From Mailhella sp. (GTDB taxonomy: Bacteria; Desulfobacterota; Desulfovibrionia; Desulfovibrionales; Desulfovibrionaceae), in contig JAFQTU010000050.1 in assembly GCA_017408905.1 (NCBI GenBank), positions 1-64,000 of the forward strand: a DNA stretch of 64,000 nucleotides. The letters are read 5' to 3'. A model generated the notes under the pieces. That model searched no databases. It worked only from the letters and a program-made list of their open reading frames with translations, and was not told where the DNA came from. The stretch's first letter is position 1. Every line of letters begins with the position of its first letter. Shown here piece after piece: positions 41,887 to 50,777 of this stretch. The translations under genes and the position numbers were made by a program.

Positions 41887-41923
41887 TTCAAAAAGAGGAA
41901 AGGCCGCCAGAAAACCGGCGGCC
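41887..41923 (-). terminator. terminator of the skp-lpxD-fabZ-lpxA operon
   Basis: On the minus strand GGCCGCC (41923-41917) pairs with GGCGGCC (41908-41902), followed by TTTCCTCTTTTT. It is 12 bases after the lpxA stop. Confidence 0.75.
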
Positions 41924-41934
41924 CTTCCTTCGTA

Positions 41935-42744
41935 TCACATCATGTTCTTCTTACGTTCATCACCGGGCAGGATGCCGCGCTTGCTCTCGCGCACGAAGTC
42001 GAGGAAGTGCTTTATCTCAGGCAGATGGCCGTATTCCGCTTCAAGCTGCATCAGGGCGTCGGGGCGCGGGATACCGGAATACCAGATCATGCGGTACGCC
42101 TGCTTGAAGGCCGAAAGCAGTTCCATAGAGCCCTTGGCGCGGCGCAGGCCCACGATGTTGGGCGACTGCACCGTGGCATGGTTGCCCACGGCCAGCATCC
42201 ACGGCGGAAGGTCCTGCGTAAGGCCGGCCATGCCGCCGAGGAAGGCATGCGTACCCACGCGCACGAACTGGTGCACCGCGGCCAGGCCGCCGATGATGGC
42301 GTTGTCTTCCACTACCACATGGCCTGCCAGCGTGGCATTGTTGGACATCACGATATTGCTGCCGACCACACAGTCATGGGCAACGTGAGTGTACGCCATG
42401 AACAGGTTGTTGTCACCGATGCGGGTAACATTGTTCCCGTCCTCGGTACCGCGATGCATGGTAGCGAACTCGCGTATGCTGTTCTTGTTGCCGATGATGA
42501 GCTGGGTCACTTCGCCATGGAATTTCAGATCCTGGGGTTCCCCGCCTACAGCGGCATAGGAATGGACATGGTTGTCCTCGCCCATTGTGGTGTAGCGCTT
42601 GATGGACGCAAAGGCATCTATGCGGGTACGGGCTCCGATAACGACGTCATCCTCGATGACGACGCAAGGGCCGATGACGACATCTTCCCCGATTTGAGCC
42701 GAGGGAGCCACGAACGCTGTAGGATGGATCTGAGGGGCTGCCAT
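41935..42744 (-). CDS. lpxA: acyl-ACP--UDP-N-acetylglucosamine O-acyltransferase
   Basis: A 269-residue left-handed beta-helix acyltransferase, first committed step of lipid A synthesis. Hexapeptide repeats run from IHPTAFVAPSAQIGEDVVIGP to about residue 190. The catalytic His lies in the FMAYTHVAHDCVVG segment (near 122-126). GGLAAVHQFVRVGTHAFLGG and LPPWMLAVGNHA are LpxA-specific. It is the last gene of the skp operon, 2 bases after fabZ. No lpxI or lpxB follows in the window. Confidence 0.96.
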   Translation of the reverse strand: MAAPQIHPTAFVAPSAQIGEDVVIGPCVVIEDDVVIGARTRIDAFASIKRYTTMGEDNHVHSYAAVGGEPQDLKFHGEVTQLIIGNKNSIREFATMHRGTEDGNNVTRIGDNNLFMAYTHVAHDCVVGSNIVMSNNATLAGHVVVEDNAIIGGLAAVHQFVRVGTHAFLGGMAGLTQDLPPWMLAVGNHATVQSPNIVGLRRAKGSMELLSAFKQAYRMIWYSGIPRPDALMQLEAEYGHLPEIKHFLDFVRESKRGILPGDERKKNMM

Positions 42745-42746
42745 AA

Positions 42747-43214
42747 CTAGAATTTCTCCTTGGAAAGGGCCGAGGCCGTAAGGGTAGCTTCACAGGCAAG
42801 CTTACCGTCCACATAGGCTTTGGCTTCCATTTTCCAGATATTCATCTTGTGGACAAGGTTGGTACATTCGAGCACCAGCTTGTCGCCGGGGCGAACAGGA
42901 GCACGGAAGCGGGCTTTTTCGATGCCTGCGAACAAATAGACCTGACCGTCAGGGTTCTCCCTGAACTGCGGGAAGGAGTGCACCACAAGTATCACGCCAG
43001 CCTGAGCCAGAGCTTCGATGATGAGCACGCCGGGCATGACAGGCACGCCGGGGAAATGCCCCTGGAAGAAAGGCTCATTGAAAGTCAGGTTCTTATAGGC
43101 CTTCACGCTTTCGCCGGGAACCATTTCGGTCACGCGGTCAACCAGCAGGAAGGGGTAGCGGTGGGGCAGGATCTTCAGGATCTCTGCGATGTCGAGGGTG
43201 AGGATTTCGCTCAT
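42747..43214 (-). CDS. fabZ: 3-hydroxyacyl-[acyl-carrier-protein] dehydratase FabZ
   Basis: A 155-residue hot-dog-fold dehydratase of fatty-acid elongation, supplying acyl-ACP next to the lipid A acyltransferases. [17 protein letters not shown] contains the catalytic His. [30 protein letters not shown] includes the catalytic Glu helix, and [14 protein letters not shown] is also conserved. The gene sits between lpxD and lpxA, with a 117-bp gap to lpxD that contains a hairpin. Confidence 0.96.
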   Translation of the reverse strand: MSEILTLDIAEILKILPHRYPFLLVDRVTEMVPGESVKAYKNLTFNEPFFQGHFPGVPVMPGVLIIEALAQAGVILVVHSFPQFRENPDGQVYLFAGIEKARFRAPVRPGDKLVLECTNLVHKMNIWKMEAKAYVDGKLACEATLTASALSKEKF

Positions 43215-43299
43215 GGGTACTTTGCCTTTGTCGGTTATGGTGAGGCCACGCCCGCTCCATGCGATTCCGGCAGAGATACGTTGCCTGATCGCGCGGGCC

Positions 43300-43323
43300 T
43301 GCGGCAGAGCTTCCCCTGCCGCA
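43300..43323. other. hairpin in the lpxD-fabZ gap
   Basis: TGCGGCAG (43300-43307) pairs with CTGCCGCA (43316-43323), an 8-bp perfect stem without a T-run. It could be an mRNA processing or stabilising structure in the unusually long 117-bp gap inside the operon. Confidence 0.35.
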
Positions 43324-43331
43324 CGGCCGGA

Positions 43332-44432
43332 TTACCGAAGGTGCATCACCGACAGCCAGCGATTCCACAGCGCCACGAGGGAGCGGTCGGTCTTGCTGAC
43401 CGTGATGGGCTTATGGCCCATTTCCTTTTCAAGGCGGGCCACACGTTTGAAGAGTTCAGGAAGCTTGGGCATGAGGGTAGCGTTGCGCAGGTAGGTATTA
43501 TAGTCCACCGTGGGGGAACCGCCCACGACCTGCCCTTCCGCAATATCCTTGGCCACACCGGCCTGAGGACCGATGGTGGAATTGCTTCCGATGTGCAGAT
43601 GGCCGGACACACCGGCCTGACCGGCCATAGTGACATTGTCGCCAACGTGCGTAGAGCCGGAAATGCCCACCTGAGATACGATGAGGCAGTCCTTGCCGAT
43701 GCGCACGTTATGGCCGACCTGCACAAGGTTGTCGATGCAGGTTCCGTCGCCCACAAGGGTCGTGCTGAGGGCGGCGCGGTCGATGGCGGCATTGGCGCCG
43801 ATCTCGACCTTGTTGCCGAGTTCGACGTGGCCTATCTGGGGAACCTTCTTGATGCCTTCACCCGTACGCGCGAAGCCGAAGCCTTCCGCACCGAGCACAG
43901 CGCCGGGCTGTATCACACAGCCATTGCCCAGAACCGTACCGGCCATGAGCACGACATTGGGATAGAGCACACATCCGTCGCCCAGCACGCAGTCCTCTCC
44001 AATATAGCAGCCGGGGAAAATGGTGCATCCCTTGCCGAGCACGGCGCGGGGCGCGACATAGCAGAACGGATAGACGCTGCAGCCTTCACCAAGCTGGGCG
44101 TCCGGGCTTACGCAGGCCATGTGGCTCACACCGCTGAAGCTGCCCTGCGGGCGGGCGAACAGCGTAAGGGCCTGGGCGAACATCGGATAGGGGTTATCCG
44201 TCACCAGAGCACGGGCCACCTCGTCCTTGTGATCGGGCTTCACGATGACCGCACCGGCCTTGGTGCTGGCAAGCTGAGACGCATACTTGGGGTTGGCAAG
44301 GAAGCTGAGCTCGGAAGGCCCGGCTTCTTCCAGCGTATTGATGCCGGTGATAACGATATCGTCTTCAGGGCTTTTGAGTTCGAGCTGCAGGCCGAGGCGT
44401 GCGGCGATCTCGGAAAGCTTGTACGAAGGCAT
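43332..44432 (-). CDS. lpxD: UDP-3-O-(3-hydroxyacyl)glucosamine N-acyltransferase
   Basis: A 366-residue acyltransferase for the third lipid A step. The N-terminal uridine-binding domain is [18 protein letters not shown] to about residue 100. Then comes a long hexapeptide beta-helix (for example [26 protein letters not shown]) with [26 protein letters not shown], where the conserved His acts as base. The C-terminal helical part ends [15 protein letters not shown]. It starts 14 bases downstream of skp. Confidence 0.96.
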   Translation of the reverse strand: MPSYKLSEIAARLGLQLELKSPEDDIVITGINTLEEAGPSELSFLANPKYASQLASTKAGAVIVKPDHKDEVARALVTDNPYPMFAQALTLFARPQGSFSGVSHMACVSPDAQLGEGCSVYPFCYVAPRAVLGKGCTIFPGCYIGEDCVLGDGCVLYPNVVLMAGTVLGNGCVIQPGAVLGAEGFGFARTGEGIKKVPQIGHVELGNKVEIGANAAIDRAALSTTLVGDGTCIDNLVQVGHNVRIGKDCLIVSQVGISGSTHVGDNVTMAGQAGVSGHLHIGSNSTIGPQAGVAKDIAEGQVVGGSPTVDYNTYLRNATLMPKLPELFKRVARLEKEMGHKPITVSKTDRSLVALWNRWLSVMHLR

Positions 44433-44446
44433 CCGTCTCTCCTTTG

Positions 44447-45004
44447 TTACTTCACGGAGTCGAGCTTGAACTTGCCGCCCTTGGACTTCCAGATCTTGTT
44501 CACTTCTTCGATGAGTTCATCGGTCACATCGTTGGCGGTGGTGTAGAACATGACCACAGTACCGTCCACGATCATATCGTAGCCGTTCTTCTTGGCATAG
44601 CTTTCGCAGGCGGCGCGGAGCACTTCGTTGAGCTGGGAATTGATGGCCTGCTGAACGCGGGAAAGGCGCTGGGTGTAGGCAGTGCCCTTGGTGTCCAGTT
44701 CCTGAGCCTGCTTCTGGATCTTCTGGGCGCGCTCGTTGCGGGCCTTCTCGGAAAGAGCGGCGGCCTGCTTGCGCAGATCTTCGGCCTGCTTGTTGAGGGC
44801 GGCACCCTGCTTTTCAAGCTGTTCGCGTTCCTTGCTGAACATGGCAGTGAGCTGCTTTTCAGCTTCCTTGCCGGGAACGCTCTGGTTGGAAAGGCGCATG
44901 GGGTTGGCCACGCCGATCTTGCCGGCGGCCTCGGCCTGGGAAGGCATGACCGCGGCGGCGCAGAAGAAGGCCATGACCAGAGCAATAACAGTACGACGAA
45001 GCAT
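44447..45004 (-). CDS. skp: periplasmic chaperone Skp/OmpH
   Basis: A 185-residue secreted chaperone for outer-membrane proteins. The signal peptide [26 protein letters not shown] precedes [12 protein letters not shown]. The middle (about residues 55-140) is a long charged coiled coil ([20 protein letters not shown] and onward), the tentacle of the Skp trimer. The C-terminal strand region, [22 protein letters not shown], is typical. TAAGGAG sets the start at 45004. bamA, often upstream, is absent; skp is the first gene here. Confidence 0.92.
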   Translation of the reverse strand: MLRRTVIALVMAFFCAAAVMPSQAEAAGKIGVANPMRLSNQSVPGKEAEKQLTAMFSKEREQLEKQGAALNKQAEDLRKQAAALSEKARNERAQKIQKQAQELDTKGTAYTQRLSRVQQAINSQLNEVLRAACESYAKKNGYDMIVDGTVVMFYTTANDVTDELIEEVNKIWKSKGGKFKLDSVK

Positions 45005-45132
45005 AACGGAACTCCTTAAAAGGAAATTTTTACGAAAAATCGCTATGCCTGCAAAAGCATAGACAACATTCAAGGTTACTCTTGAGAGCCGGAGGGCGTC
45101 AAGAATGATTTAGGAAAGTCCCCTGAAAATAC

Positions 45133-45693
45133 CTACAGAGAGGCCAGTTTTTCCAGCACGCGGCGGGCGCTTTCCACCGCCCCTATGCCGCTCGTGGGAA
45201 CGGAAAGGGTGGCATAGCGGCGGTACAGCTCCTCGCGTTCGCGGAACAGGTCTTCCACAGTCTGCCCCGGGGCTATGGCAAGGCCGCGGTCAGGGTTGCG
45301 GGCTATGCGCTCGAGGATGATATTCAGCGGCACGTCAAGATAGACGACAGGCCCCAGCGAGGCCAGATGCTCCATGGTGCGCTGGCGGTAGATGACACTG
45401 CCGCCCGTGGAAATGACGGTGCGGGTAAAGCGCAGGTCGCACACGATGTCGGCCTCCATGTCGATGAAGGCCTCCTTGGTCATGGAGTCGGTCACGGCCT
45501 GCAGGGGAGCGCCGAAGGCGGCCTCGATGATATGGTCGCTGTCGGCAAAGGCCCAGCCCAGCGAACGGGCCACAAGGCGGCCCAGCGTGGTTTTTCCGGC
45601 CCCGGCCATGCCTATCAGGGTGATGCAGCTTTCCTCGGGCAGGTTAGGCAGGCTGAAGGGTTCGGCCTGTTCGGGAATCCTGATATTGCTCAT
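45133..45693 (-). CDS. shikimate-kinase-fold small-molecule kinase with altered substrate site
   Basis: A 186-residue P-loop kinase that a database would call shikimate kinase. Walker A GMAGAGKTT is at 28-36, the acidic pair Asp51 and Asp53 is in FADSDHIIE, and the lid and adenine side, EREELYRRYATL, is kept. However, the shikimate-binding Arg of the usual F-R-x-x-E motif is replaced (AFIDME, 75-80), and the usual GGG loop reads STGGSV (95-100). ATP binding is therefore secure but the acceptor is doubtful; homoserine or another small alcohol is possible. GGAGA precedes ATG 45693. It lies downstream of rpsI after a terminator. Confidence 0.75.
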   Translation of the reverse strand: MSNIRIPEQAEPFSLPNLPEESCITLIGMAGAGKTTLGRLVARSLGWAFADSDHIIEAAFGAPLQAVTDSMTKEAFIDMEADIVCDLRFTRTVISTGGSVIYRQRTMEHLASLGPVVYLDVPLNIILERIARNPDRGLAIAPGQTVEDLFREREELYRRYATLSVPTSGIGAVESARRVLEKLASL

Positions 45694-45824
45694 GTATTCT
45701 CCGCATACGTTCTGAACGCGTTTTTCGTCTTTCCCGGCCGGAAATCCGATAACAGCACAATTTCCCGGCACATCCTTTGAATATACGCCGCCGGGGGCCG
45801 GATTGCAATTATCCGCAGGGTACG

Positions 45825-45858
45825 AAAAAGCCCTGCCGGGCGAACCAGACAGGGCTTT
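45825..45858 (-). terminator. terminator of rplM-rpsI
   Basis: On the minus strand AAAGCCCTG (45858-45850) pairs with CAGGGCTTTTT (45835-45825), ending in a T5 run, 22 bases after the rpsI stop. Confidence 0.85.
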
Positions 45859-45879
45859 GAACACGCTTGTATCGTAAGA

Positions 45880-46269
45880 TTAGCGCTTGGAGTACTGGAA
45901 GCGGGCGCGGGCAGCGGCCAGACCGTACTTCTTACGTTCCTTCTTACGGGCGTCGCGGGTGAGGAAGCCGGCCTTCTTCAGAGCGGGGCGCAGAGCGGCG
46001 TCGTTCTGGAGGAGGGCGCGGGCGATGCCGAGGCGAACAGCTTCGGCCTGACCGGCGAGGCCACCGCCGCACACGTTGACCTTGATGTCGAACTGTTCAG
46101 CGGTCTTGGTGAGAGCAAGAGGCTGACGGACGATCATCTGCAGGGTCTTGCGGGGGAAGTACTGTTCCATGGGGCGACCGTTGATTTCGATCATGCCGGA
46201 ACCAGTGTAAAGGCGAGTACGGGCAATAGCGGTCTTGCGGCGGCCGGTGCCATAATCAAAGTTAGCCAT
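45880..46269 (-). CDS. rpsI: 30S ribosomal protein S9
   Basis: 129 residues. [23 protein letters not shown] at the N-terminus and the C-terminal [24 protein letters not shown] are the universal S9 signatures; the terminal SKR tail reaches the P-site t[28 protein letters not shown] is also standard. It is 10 bases downstream of rplM, as in nearly all bacteria. Confidence 0.98.
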   Translation of the reverse strand: MANFDYGTGRRKTAIARTRLYTGSGMIEINGRPMEQYFPRKTLQMIVRQPLALTKTAEQFDIKVNVCGGGLAGQAEAVRLGIARALLQNDAALRPALKKAGFLTRDARKKERKKYGLAAARARFQYSKR

Positions 46270-46279
46270 GGCTTACTCC

Positions 46280-46708
46280 TTAGAAAGACAGAGGCTTGGG
46301 AGCCTGAGCGGTGTGGGGATGTTCGGCGCCGACGTAAATCTTCAGCTTCTTCAGCATGGCGCGGCCGAGACGATTCTTGGGGAGCATGCCGCGAACGGCC
46401 TTGCGGAGCACTTCTTCAGGCTTTTCGGCCAGCATCTTTTCGAGGCTGACTTCCTTCAGGCCGCCGACCCAGCCGGAATGGCGATAGTAGCGCTTGTCCT
46501 GCAGCTTGGTGCCGGTCACGCGGATCTTTTCGCAGTTGACCACAACGATGAAGTCACCGTTGTCCATGTGAGGGGCAAATTCGGGCTTGTGCTTGCCGCG
46601 GAGGCGATGGGCGATCTGAGTGGCGAGACGGCCGAGGATCTGGTCCTGAGCGTCAACCACATACCACTGGCGATCGATGTCGGCCGGCTTCGGGCTGAAA
46701 GTTTTCAT
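46280..46708 (-). CDS. rplM: 50S ribosomal protein L13
   Basis: 142 residues. [29 protein letters not shown], the [17 protein letters not shown] strand and [26 protein letters not shown] are conserved L13 blocks. AGGAGAT fixes the start at 46708; an in-frame ATG 18 codons upstream lies in the leader. The transcript leader appears long (up to about 190 bases) and contains a stable hairpin. L13 is known in E. coli to repress its own operon through the leader, so this region may be an autoregulatory site. Confidence 0.98.
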   Translation of the reverse strand: MKTFSPKPADIDRQWYVVDAQDQILGRLATQIAHRLRGKHKPEFAPHMDNGDFIVVVNCEKIRVTGTKLQDKRYYRHSGWVGGLKEVSLEKMLAEKPEEVLRKAVRGMLPKNRLGRAMLKKLKIYVGAEHPHTAQAPKPLSF

Positions 46709-46869
46709 GAAAATATCTCCTGTTCCGTGCTGGACGGAACTGCATGAGTGTGCTAGTCGCAAAAAAGCTTCCCTTCAAAGGAAAGCGCATTCCTCGTTAA
46801 CCTCGTTCCTTGCGGCTCGGGAACCGACAGCATTCAGTCTGCAACGGGGAGCTGACTTGAACGCGCCTT

Positions 46870-46895
46870 GGGAGCGGCTACCAGACCGCCGTCCC
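46870..46895 (-). promoter_or_regulatory. hairpin in the rplM-rpsI leader
   Basis: On the minus strand GGGA..GCGG and CCGC-TCCC (46895-46870) close a loop TCTGGTAG with a 2-base bulge. It is upstream of rplM in the predicted leader, and is a candidate L13 autoregulatory structure. Confidence 0.35.
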
Positions 46896-46911
46896 TCGCC
46901 AGAACGCTCGA

Positions 46912-46927
46912 AGCAAGGTTTTTGCCA
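46912..46927 (-). promoter_or_regulatory. sigma-54-like element upstream of rplM
   Basis: Minus strand TGGCAAAAACCTTGCT: GG and GC ten bases apart, only the sixth base of TGGCAC differs. Ribosomal-protein operons are not normally RpoN-dependent, so it could be a chance match. Confidence 0.25.
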
Positions 46928-46961
46928 CAAAATTAAATATTAAGCAAGTGAGTTTAAGGCC

Positions 46962-48215
46962 ATGCGCAGCATAAGAAAAAGCCTTCTTCAATTCATTTTT
47001 TCCGGAGCGGACATGCGGCGCTGGAACGACAAGCTGCGCCACACCGAACTTTTCGAACTCGACAAGCAGGCCCATAAGATGATCGTGGCCTTCCTGCTCT
47101 GGCAGCAGAACACGAAAGACCTGCCGCCCGACGAACAGCGCCGCATAGGCCTTGAAGTCATCGAAGGCGGGATATTCGATTATTTCTACAGGCTTATCAT
47201 CACCGACATCAAGCCGCCCGTCTTCTATCGCATCAAGGCCAACAAAGAGCATTACGCCCAGCTCACCGACTGGGTGCTCAAGGAGCTTGAACCCCGCATA
47301 CGCCCGCTGGACGAGGATTTCTGGCAGCGCCTTGTCGCCTATCACAAAAATCCTGAACACTCCTTCGGCGCACTTTCCCGGCGCATCCTCAGCGCCGCGC
47401 ACCTCTACGCCTCGCGCTGGGAGTTCAGCCTTATCGAGCCGCTGAATTTCTTCGATGAGGAAATGAAGGAGATCGGCCCTTCCTTTAATAAGAGCCTGCT
47501 CGAACTCAACGACGTGGCCGGGGTGAACGAACTCGTCGCCGTGCCTCCTGCCACGGCACTGGCCCGCATGGCCAACCTCTCGGGCCAGCTCCGCTTCCAG
47601 ATACGCTGGGCGCAGACGCCGCGCGTGCCCGCCACATCCGTGCTGGGGCATATGTTCATCGTGGCCGTCTATGCCTACCTGTTCAGCCTCTACCTCGGGG
47701 CCTGCGACCAGCGGCGCATCAACGACTTCTACTGCGGCCTATTCCACGACCTCGCCGAACTGCTCACCCGCGACATCATCACGCCGGTGAAGCGCTCCGT
47801 GGCTGAACTTCCCAAGATACTGCACCAGTACGAAGCCGAGGAACTGCACCGCAAGATACTCGACCCGCTGGAGCAGGAAGGCTACGGGCATATCCGCGAA
47901 CGCCTGGCCTACTACCTCGGCCTTGAGACCCATTCCGAGTTCAACGACACCTGCTGCTGTGCCGAAGGCGTCCGTAAGCTCGACGGCTTCGACGACCTGC
48001 ACTCCGCATGGAACAGCAACGAATGCGATCCCAAGGACGGGCGGCTCCTCAAGGCCTGCGACATCCTCGCCGCCTTCATCGAGGCCTACAGCTCCATCCA
48101 TAACGGCATCGGTTCGCCCCAGCTCTACGAGGCTATGGCCCGGATGCGCCGCGAAACCAGCCAGCTCCGATTCGGCTCCTTCAGCCTTGCCACCCTTCTG
48201 GCGGACTTCGACTGA
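46962..48215 (+). CDS. HD-domain phosphohydrolase (YfbR-like)
   Basis: A 417-residue soluble protein. Its central region has an HD metal site: VLGHMFIVAVYAYLFSL (His230), then YCGLFHDLAELLTRDI with His262-Asp263 and Asp271, and a later Asp in LKACDILAAFIEAYSS (near 370). The FHDLAE...RD.I.P.K pattern resembles YfbR/HD_3 nucleotidases, which hydrolyse dNMPs. The first 190 residues are helical and not recognised. The start at 46962 has TAAGG nearby but weak. Monocistronic, divergent from rplM. Substrate unknown. Confidence 0.72.
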   Translation: MRSIRKSLLQFIFSGADMRRWNDKLRHTELFELDKQAHKMIVAFLLWQQNTKDLPPDEQRRIGLEVIEGGIFDYFYRLIITDIKPPVFYRIKANKEHYAQLTDWVLKELEPRIRPLDEDFWQRLVAYHKNPEHSFGALSRRILSAAHLYASRWEFSLIEPLNFFDEEMKEIGPSFNKSLLELNDVAGVNELVAVPPATALARMANLSGQLRFQIRWAQTPRVPATSVLGHMFIVAVYAYLFSLYLGACDQRRINDFYCGLFHDLAELLTRDIITPVKRSVAELPKILHQYEAEELHRKILDPLEQEGYGHIRERLAYYLGLETHSEFNDTCCCAEGVRKLDGFDDLHSAWNSNECDPKDGRLLKACDILAAFIEAYSSIHNGIGSPQLYEAMARMRRETSQLRFGSFSLATLLADFD

Positions 48216-48277
48216 AAAAGCTCATATCCGCCTCACCTCGGCGGGTTCCATACAAGCGGAAGCCCAAGCTTAAACAA

Positions 48278-48312
48278 AGAAGGCTCCGAACGAAGCCGGA
48301 GCCTTCCAATAT
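48278..48312 (+). terminator. terminator of the HD-domain gene
   Basis: AAGGCTCCG (48280-48288) pairs with CGGAGCCTT (48297-48305), with A-rich left and modest T-containing right flank. Confidence 0.6.
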
Positions 48313-48346
48313 TCCCTGCCCTCACATACTTTTCGGGAGGGAGCGC

Positions 48347-48382
48347 GAGGGAGGTGCTTTTCTTAGAAAAGCAGCCTCCCTC
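48347..48382 (-). terminator. hairpin terminator after def
   Basis: GAGGGAGG (48347-48354) pairs with CCTCCCTC (48375-48382). Inside, GCTTTTC and GAAAAGC extend the stem. Long and stable, 10 bases after the def stop, but without a classical T-run on the minus strand. Confidence 0.6.
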
Positions 48383-48391
48383 GCAATCTTT

Positions 48392-48901
48392 CTATCTAAC
48401 TTTCTTCATCTTCTTGTCGTACATCGAGCGCTTGAGGTAGCTGATGTGGTCGATGAAGAGCTTGCCGTCGAGGTGGTCGGTCTCGTGCTGCATACAGGCG
48501 CTGAAGTAGCCTTCGCCTTCGATGCGCACGGTATTGCCGTTGAGGTCGAGGCCTTCGAGGGCCACGCGGCGGGGGCGCTTAACCTTGGAGCGCAGTTCCG
48601 GCACGGAAAGGCAGCCTTCGTTCTCTTCGGAGAGCTTGGGGTCGATGACCGTCACCACGGGGTTGATGAACACGCGGAAGTCCTGAGGCAGGTCGGGGTC
48701 GTTATCGGCAAGGGAAACGTCGATGATGACCACGCGCTTGAGTACGCCGATCTGGGGAGCGGCAATACCCACGCCGCCCACGGTCTTCAGGGTATCGAGC
48801 ATATCCTGAGCAAGGGCGCGGATCTCGTCGTTGATCTCGGCGACAGGCTCGGACTTCTTGCCGAGCAGAGGATGGGGGTACTGGAGAACGGGACGCAGCA
48901 T
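48392..48901 (-). CDS. def: peptide deformylase
   Basis: A 169-residue metalloenzyme that removes the N-formyl group from new proteins. All three motifs are present: GVGIAAPQIG near 43, EGCLSVPE near 94 (metal Cys) and QHETDHLDGKLF near 139 (two metal His and catalytic Glu). Final gene of the hisS-aspS-def unit, starting 3 bases after the aspS stop. A long hairpin follows it. Confidence 0.97.
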   Translation of the reverse strand: MLRPVLQYPHPLLGKKSEPVAEINDEIRALAQDMLDTLKTVGGVGIAAPQIGVLKRVVIIDVSLADNDPDLPQDFRVFINPVVTVIDPKLSEENEGCLSVPELRSKVKRPRRVALEGLDLNGNTVRIEGEGYFSACMQHETDHLDGKLFIDHISYLKRSMYDKKMKKVR

Positions 48902-48904
48902 GTC

Positions 48905-50764
48905 TTACTCCGCAGGAGTTTCGGCAGGAGCGGCGGCCTTTTCGCGCAGGCGGATGCCGAGCTCGCGCAGCTGCTTGTTGTCCACGGGCGAGGGAGCCTC
49001 GGTAAGCAGGCAGCTGGCCTTCTGGTTCTTGGGGAAGGCGATGACGTCGCGGATGGACGAAGCGCCGGTGAGCAGCATGGCCACACGGTCGAGGCCGAAA
49101 GCGATGCCGCCGTGGGGAGGAGTGCCGTAGTCCAGAGCCTGGATGAAGTAACCGAACTGGGCCTTGGCGGATTCTTCGGTGAAGCCGAGGCCTTCGAACA
49201 TACGGGTCTGGTCGTTGGGGTTATGGATACGGATGGAGCCGCCGCCGATCTCGTTGCCGTTCAGCACCATGTCGTACGCACGGGCCTTGGCCTTGGCAGG
49301 ATCGGTGAGCATGATGTCGTAGCTTTCGTCCTGAGCGGCGGTGAAGGGATGGTGGCAGGCCACCCAGCGGTTTTCTTCTTCGCTGAATTCGAAGAGCGGG
49401 AAGTCGGTCACCCAGAGCAGGTTCCAGGTGTTCTCGGGGATGAGGCCGAGCTTGTGGCCGAGCTTCACGCGCAGGCCGGCAAGGGCGTTGTTCACAAGGC
49501 CGGGTTCGCCAGCCTGGAAGAACACGATGTCGCCGGGTTCAAGGCCGCAGGCGGCCACAAGACCGGCGCGTTCTTCTTCGGACAGGAACTTGGCAATGGG
49601 GGACTGCCATTCGTTTTCGTGGATCTTGATCCAGGCAAGGCCCATAGCGCCGAAGCCCTTCACGTAATCGGTGAGCTCGTCGATCTCCTTACGGGTCATG
49701 GTGCCGCCAGCAGGCACACGCATGGCCTTGACGAGCTGGGCGGAGGCGAAAAGCTTGAAGGCGGAACCGCGCACGATGTCGGTCACGTCCTTGAGCTTGA
49801 GGTCGAAGCGGGTATCGGGCTTGTCGCAGCCGTAGTCGCGCATGGCTTCTTCGTAAGGCATGCGGGGGATGGGCAGCTGGATATCCACACCGAGGGATTC
49901 CTTGAACACGCGGGCCATGAGGCCTTCGGCCATGCCCATCACCTGCTCTTCGTCCACGAAGCTCATTTCGATGTCCACCTGCGTGAATTCAGGCTGGCGG
50001 TCGGCGCGCAGGTCTTCGTCGCGGAAGCAGCGGGCCACCTGATAGTAGCGGTCCACACCGCTCATCATGAGCATCTGCTTGAACTGCTGGGGGGACTGAG
50101 GAAGGGCGTAGAATTCGCCGGGGTTCATGCGGCTGGGCACGAGGAAGTCGCGGGCGCCTTCAGGAGTGGACTTGGTGAGGACAGGCGTTTCGACTTCAAG
50201 GAAGTCCAGCTCGTTCAGGTAGTTGCGGCAGGCCTGCACGATGGCGTGGCGGGTGCGCAGGTTCCTGGCCATGCTGGGGCGGCGCAGGTCGAGGTAGCGG
50301 TACTGCATACGCAGGCCTTCGGCGCAGTCGGTACGGTCTTCCACGAGGAAGGGAGGCGTCTTGGCGGTGTTGAGCAGCTTCCATTCCAGCACCACGACTT
50401 CGATCTCGCCGGTGTGCAGGTTGGGGTTGGCCATGCCTTCGGGGCGGGGACGCACACGGCCCTTGATGGCCATCACGTATTCACTGCGGATGACATGGGC
50501 TTCGGCATGGGCTTCGGGGGCCACTTCGGGGCTGAACACCACCTGAGTGAGGCCGTCGCGGTCGCGCAGGTCAACGAAGATAAGGCCGCCGTGGTCGCGG
50601 CGGTACTGCACCCAGCCCATCAGGCACACGGTCTCACCATTATTGGCGATGGTAAGATCATTGCAGCTGTGGCTGCGCCGCCAGTCGCCCAGCGGCTTGA
50701 TGAAGCGGGCATGTTCTTTCTGGACATCGACGACGGTCTTTTCCGTCTCAACAAACTGGCTCAT
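48905..50764 (-). CDS. aspS: aspartate--tRNA ligase
   Basis: A 619-residue class IIb synthetase. The N-terminal OB anticodon domain contains VCLMGWVQYRRDHGGLIFVDLRDRDGLTQVVF. Motif 2 is QVARCFRDEDLRADRQPEFTQVDIEMSF. The bacterial GAD insertion lies around 300-410, and motif 3 is in GIAFGLDRVAMLLTGA near the end. The first ATG abuts the GAGGT ribosome site; the second, at 50764, has correct spacing and is chosen. Gene order hisS-aspS-def is tight (13 and 3 bases). Whether it also charges tRNA-Asn cannot be judged here. Confidence 0.97.
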   Translation of the reverse strand: MSQFVETEKTVVDVQKEHARFIKPLGDWRRSHSCNDLTIANNGETVCLMGWVQYRRDHGGLIFVDLRDRDGLTQVVFSPEVAPEAHAEAHVIRSEYVMAIKGRVRPRPEGMANPNLHTGEIEVVVLEWKLLNTAKTPPFLVEDRTDCAEGLRMQYRYLDLRRPSMARNLRTRHAIVQACRNYLNELDFLEVETPVLTKSTPEGARDFLVPSRMNPGEFYALPQSPQQFKQMLMMSGVDRYYQVARCFRDEDLRADRQPEFTQVDIEMSFVDEEQVMGMAEGLMARVFKESLGVDIQLPIPRMPYEEAMRDYGCDKPDTRFDLKLKDVTDIVRGSAFKLFASAQLVKAMRVPAGGTMTRKEIDELTDYVKGFGAMGLAWIKIHENEWQSPIAKFLSEEERAGLVAACGLEPGDIVFFQAGEPGLVNNALAGLRVKLGHKLGLIPENTWNLLWVTDFPLFEFSEEENRWVACHHPFTAAQDESYDIMLTDPAKAKARAYDMVLNGNEIGGGSIRIHNPNDQTRMFEGLGFTEESAKAQFGYFIQALDYGTPPHGGIAFGLDRVAMLLTGASSIRDVIAFPKNQKASCLLTEAPSPVDNKQLRELGIRLREKAAAPAETPAE

Positions 50765-50777
50765 TACCATTACCTCT

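Noticed and set aside
46840-46900. tRNA-like string with TTCAAGTC and a D-arm-like hairpin on the minus strand upstream of rplM
   Set aside because: The T-arm stem does not pair, no acceptor stem closes and the anticodon arm is missing. It is kept only as a leader hairpin.
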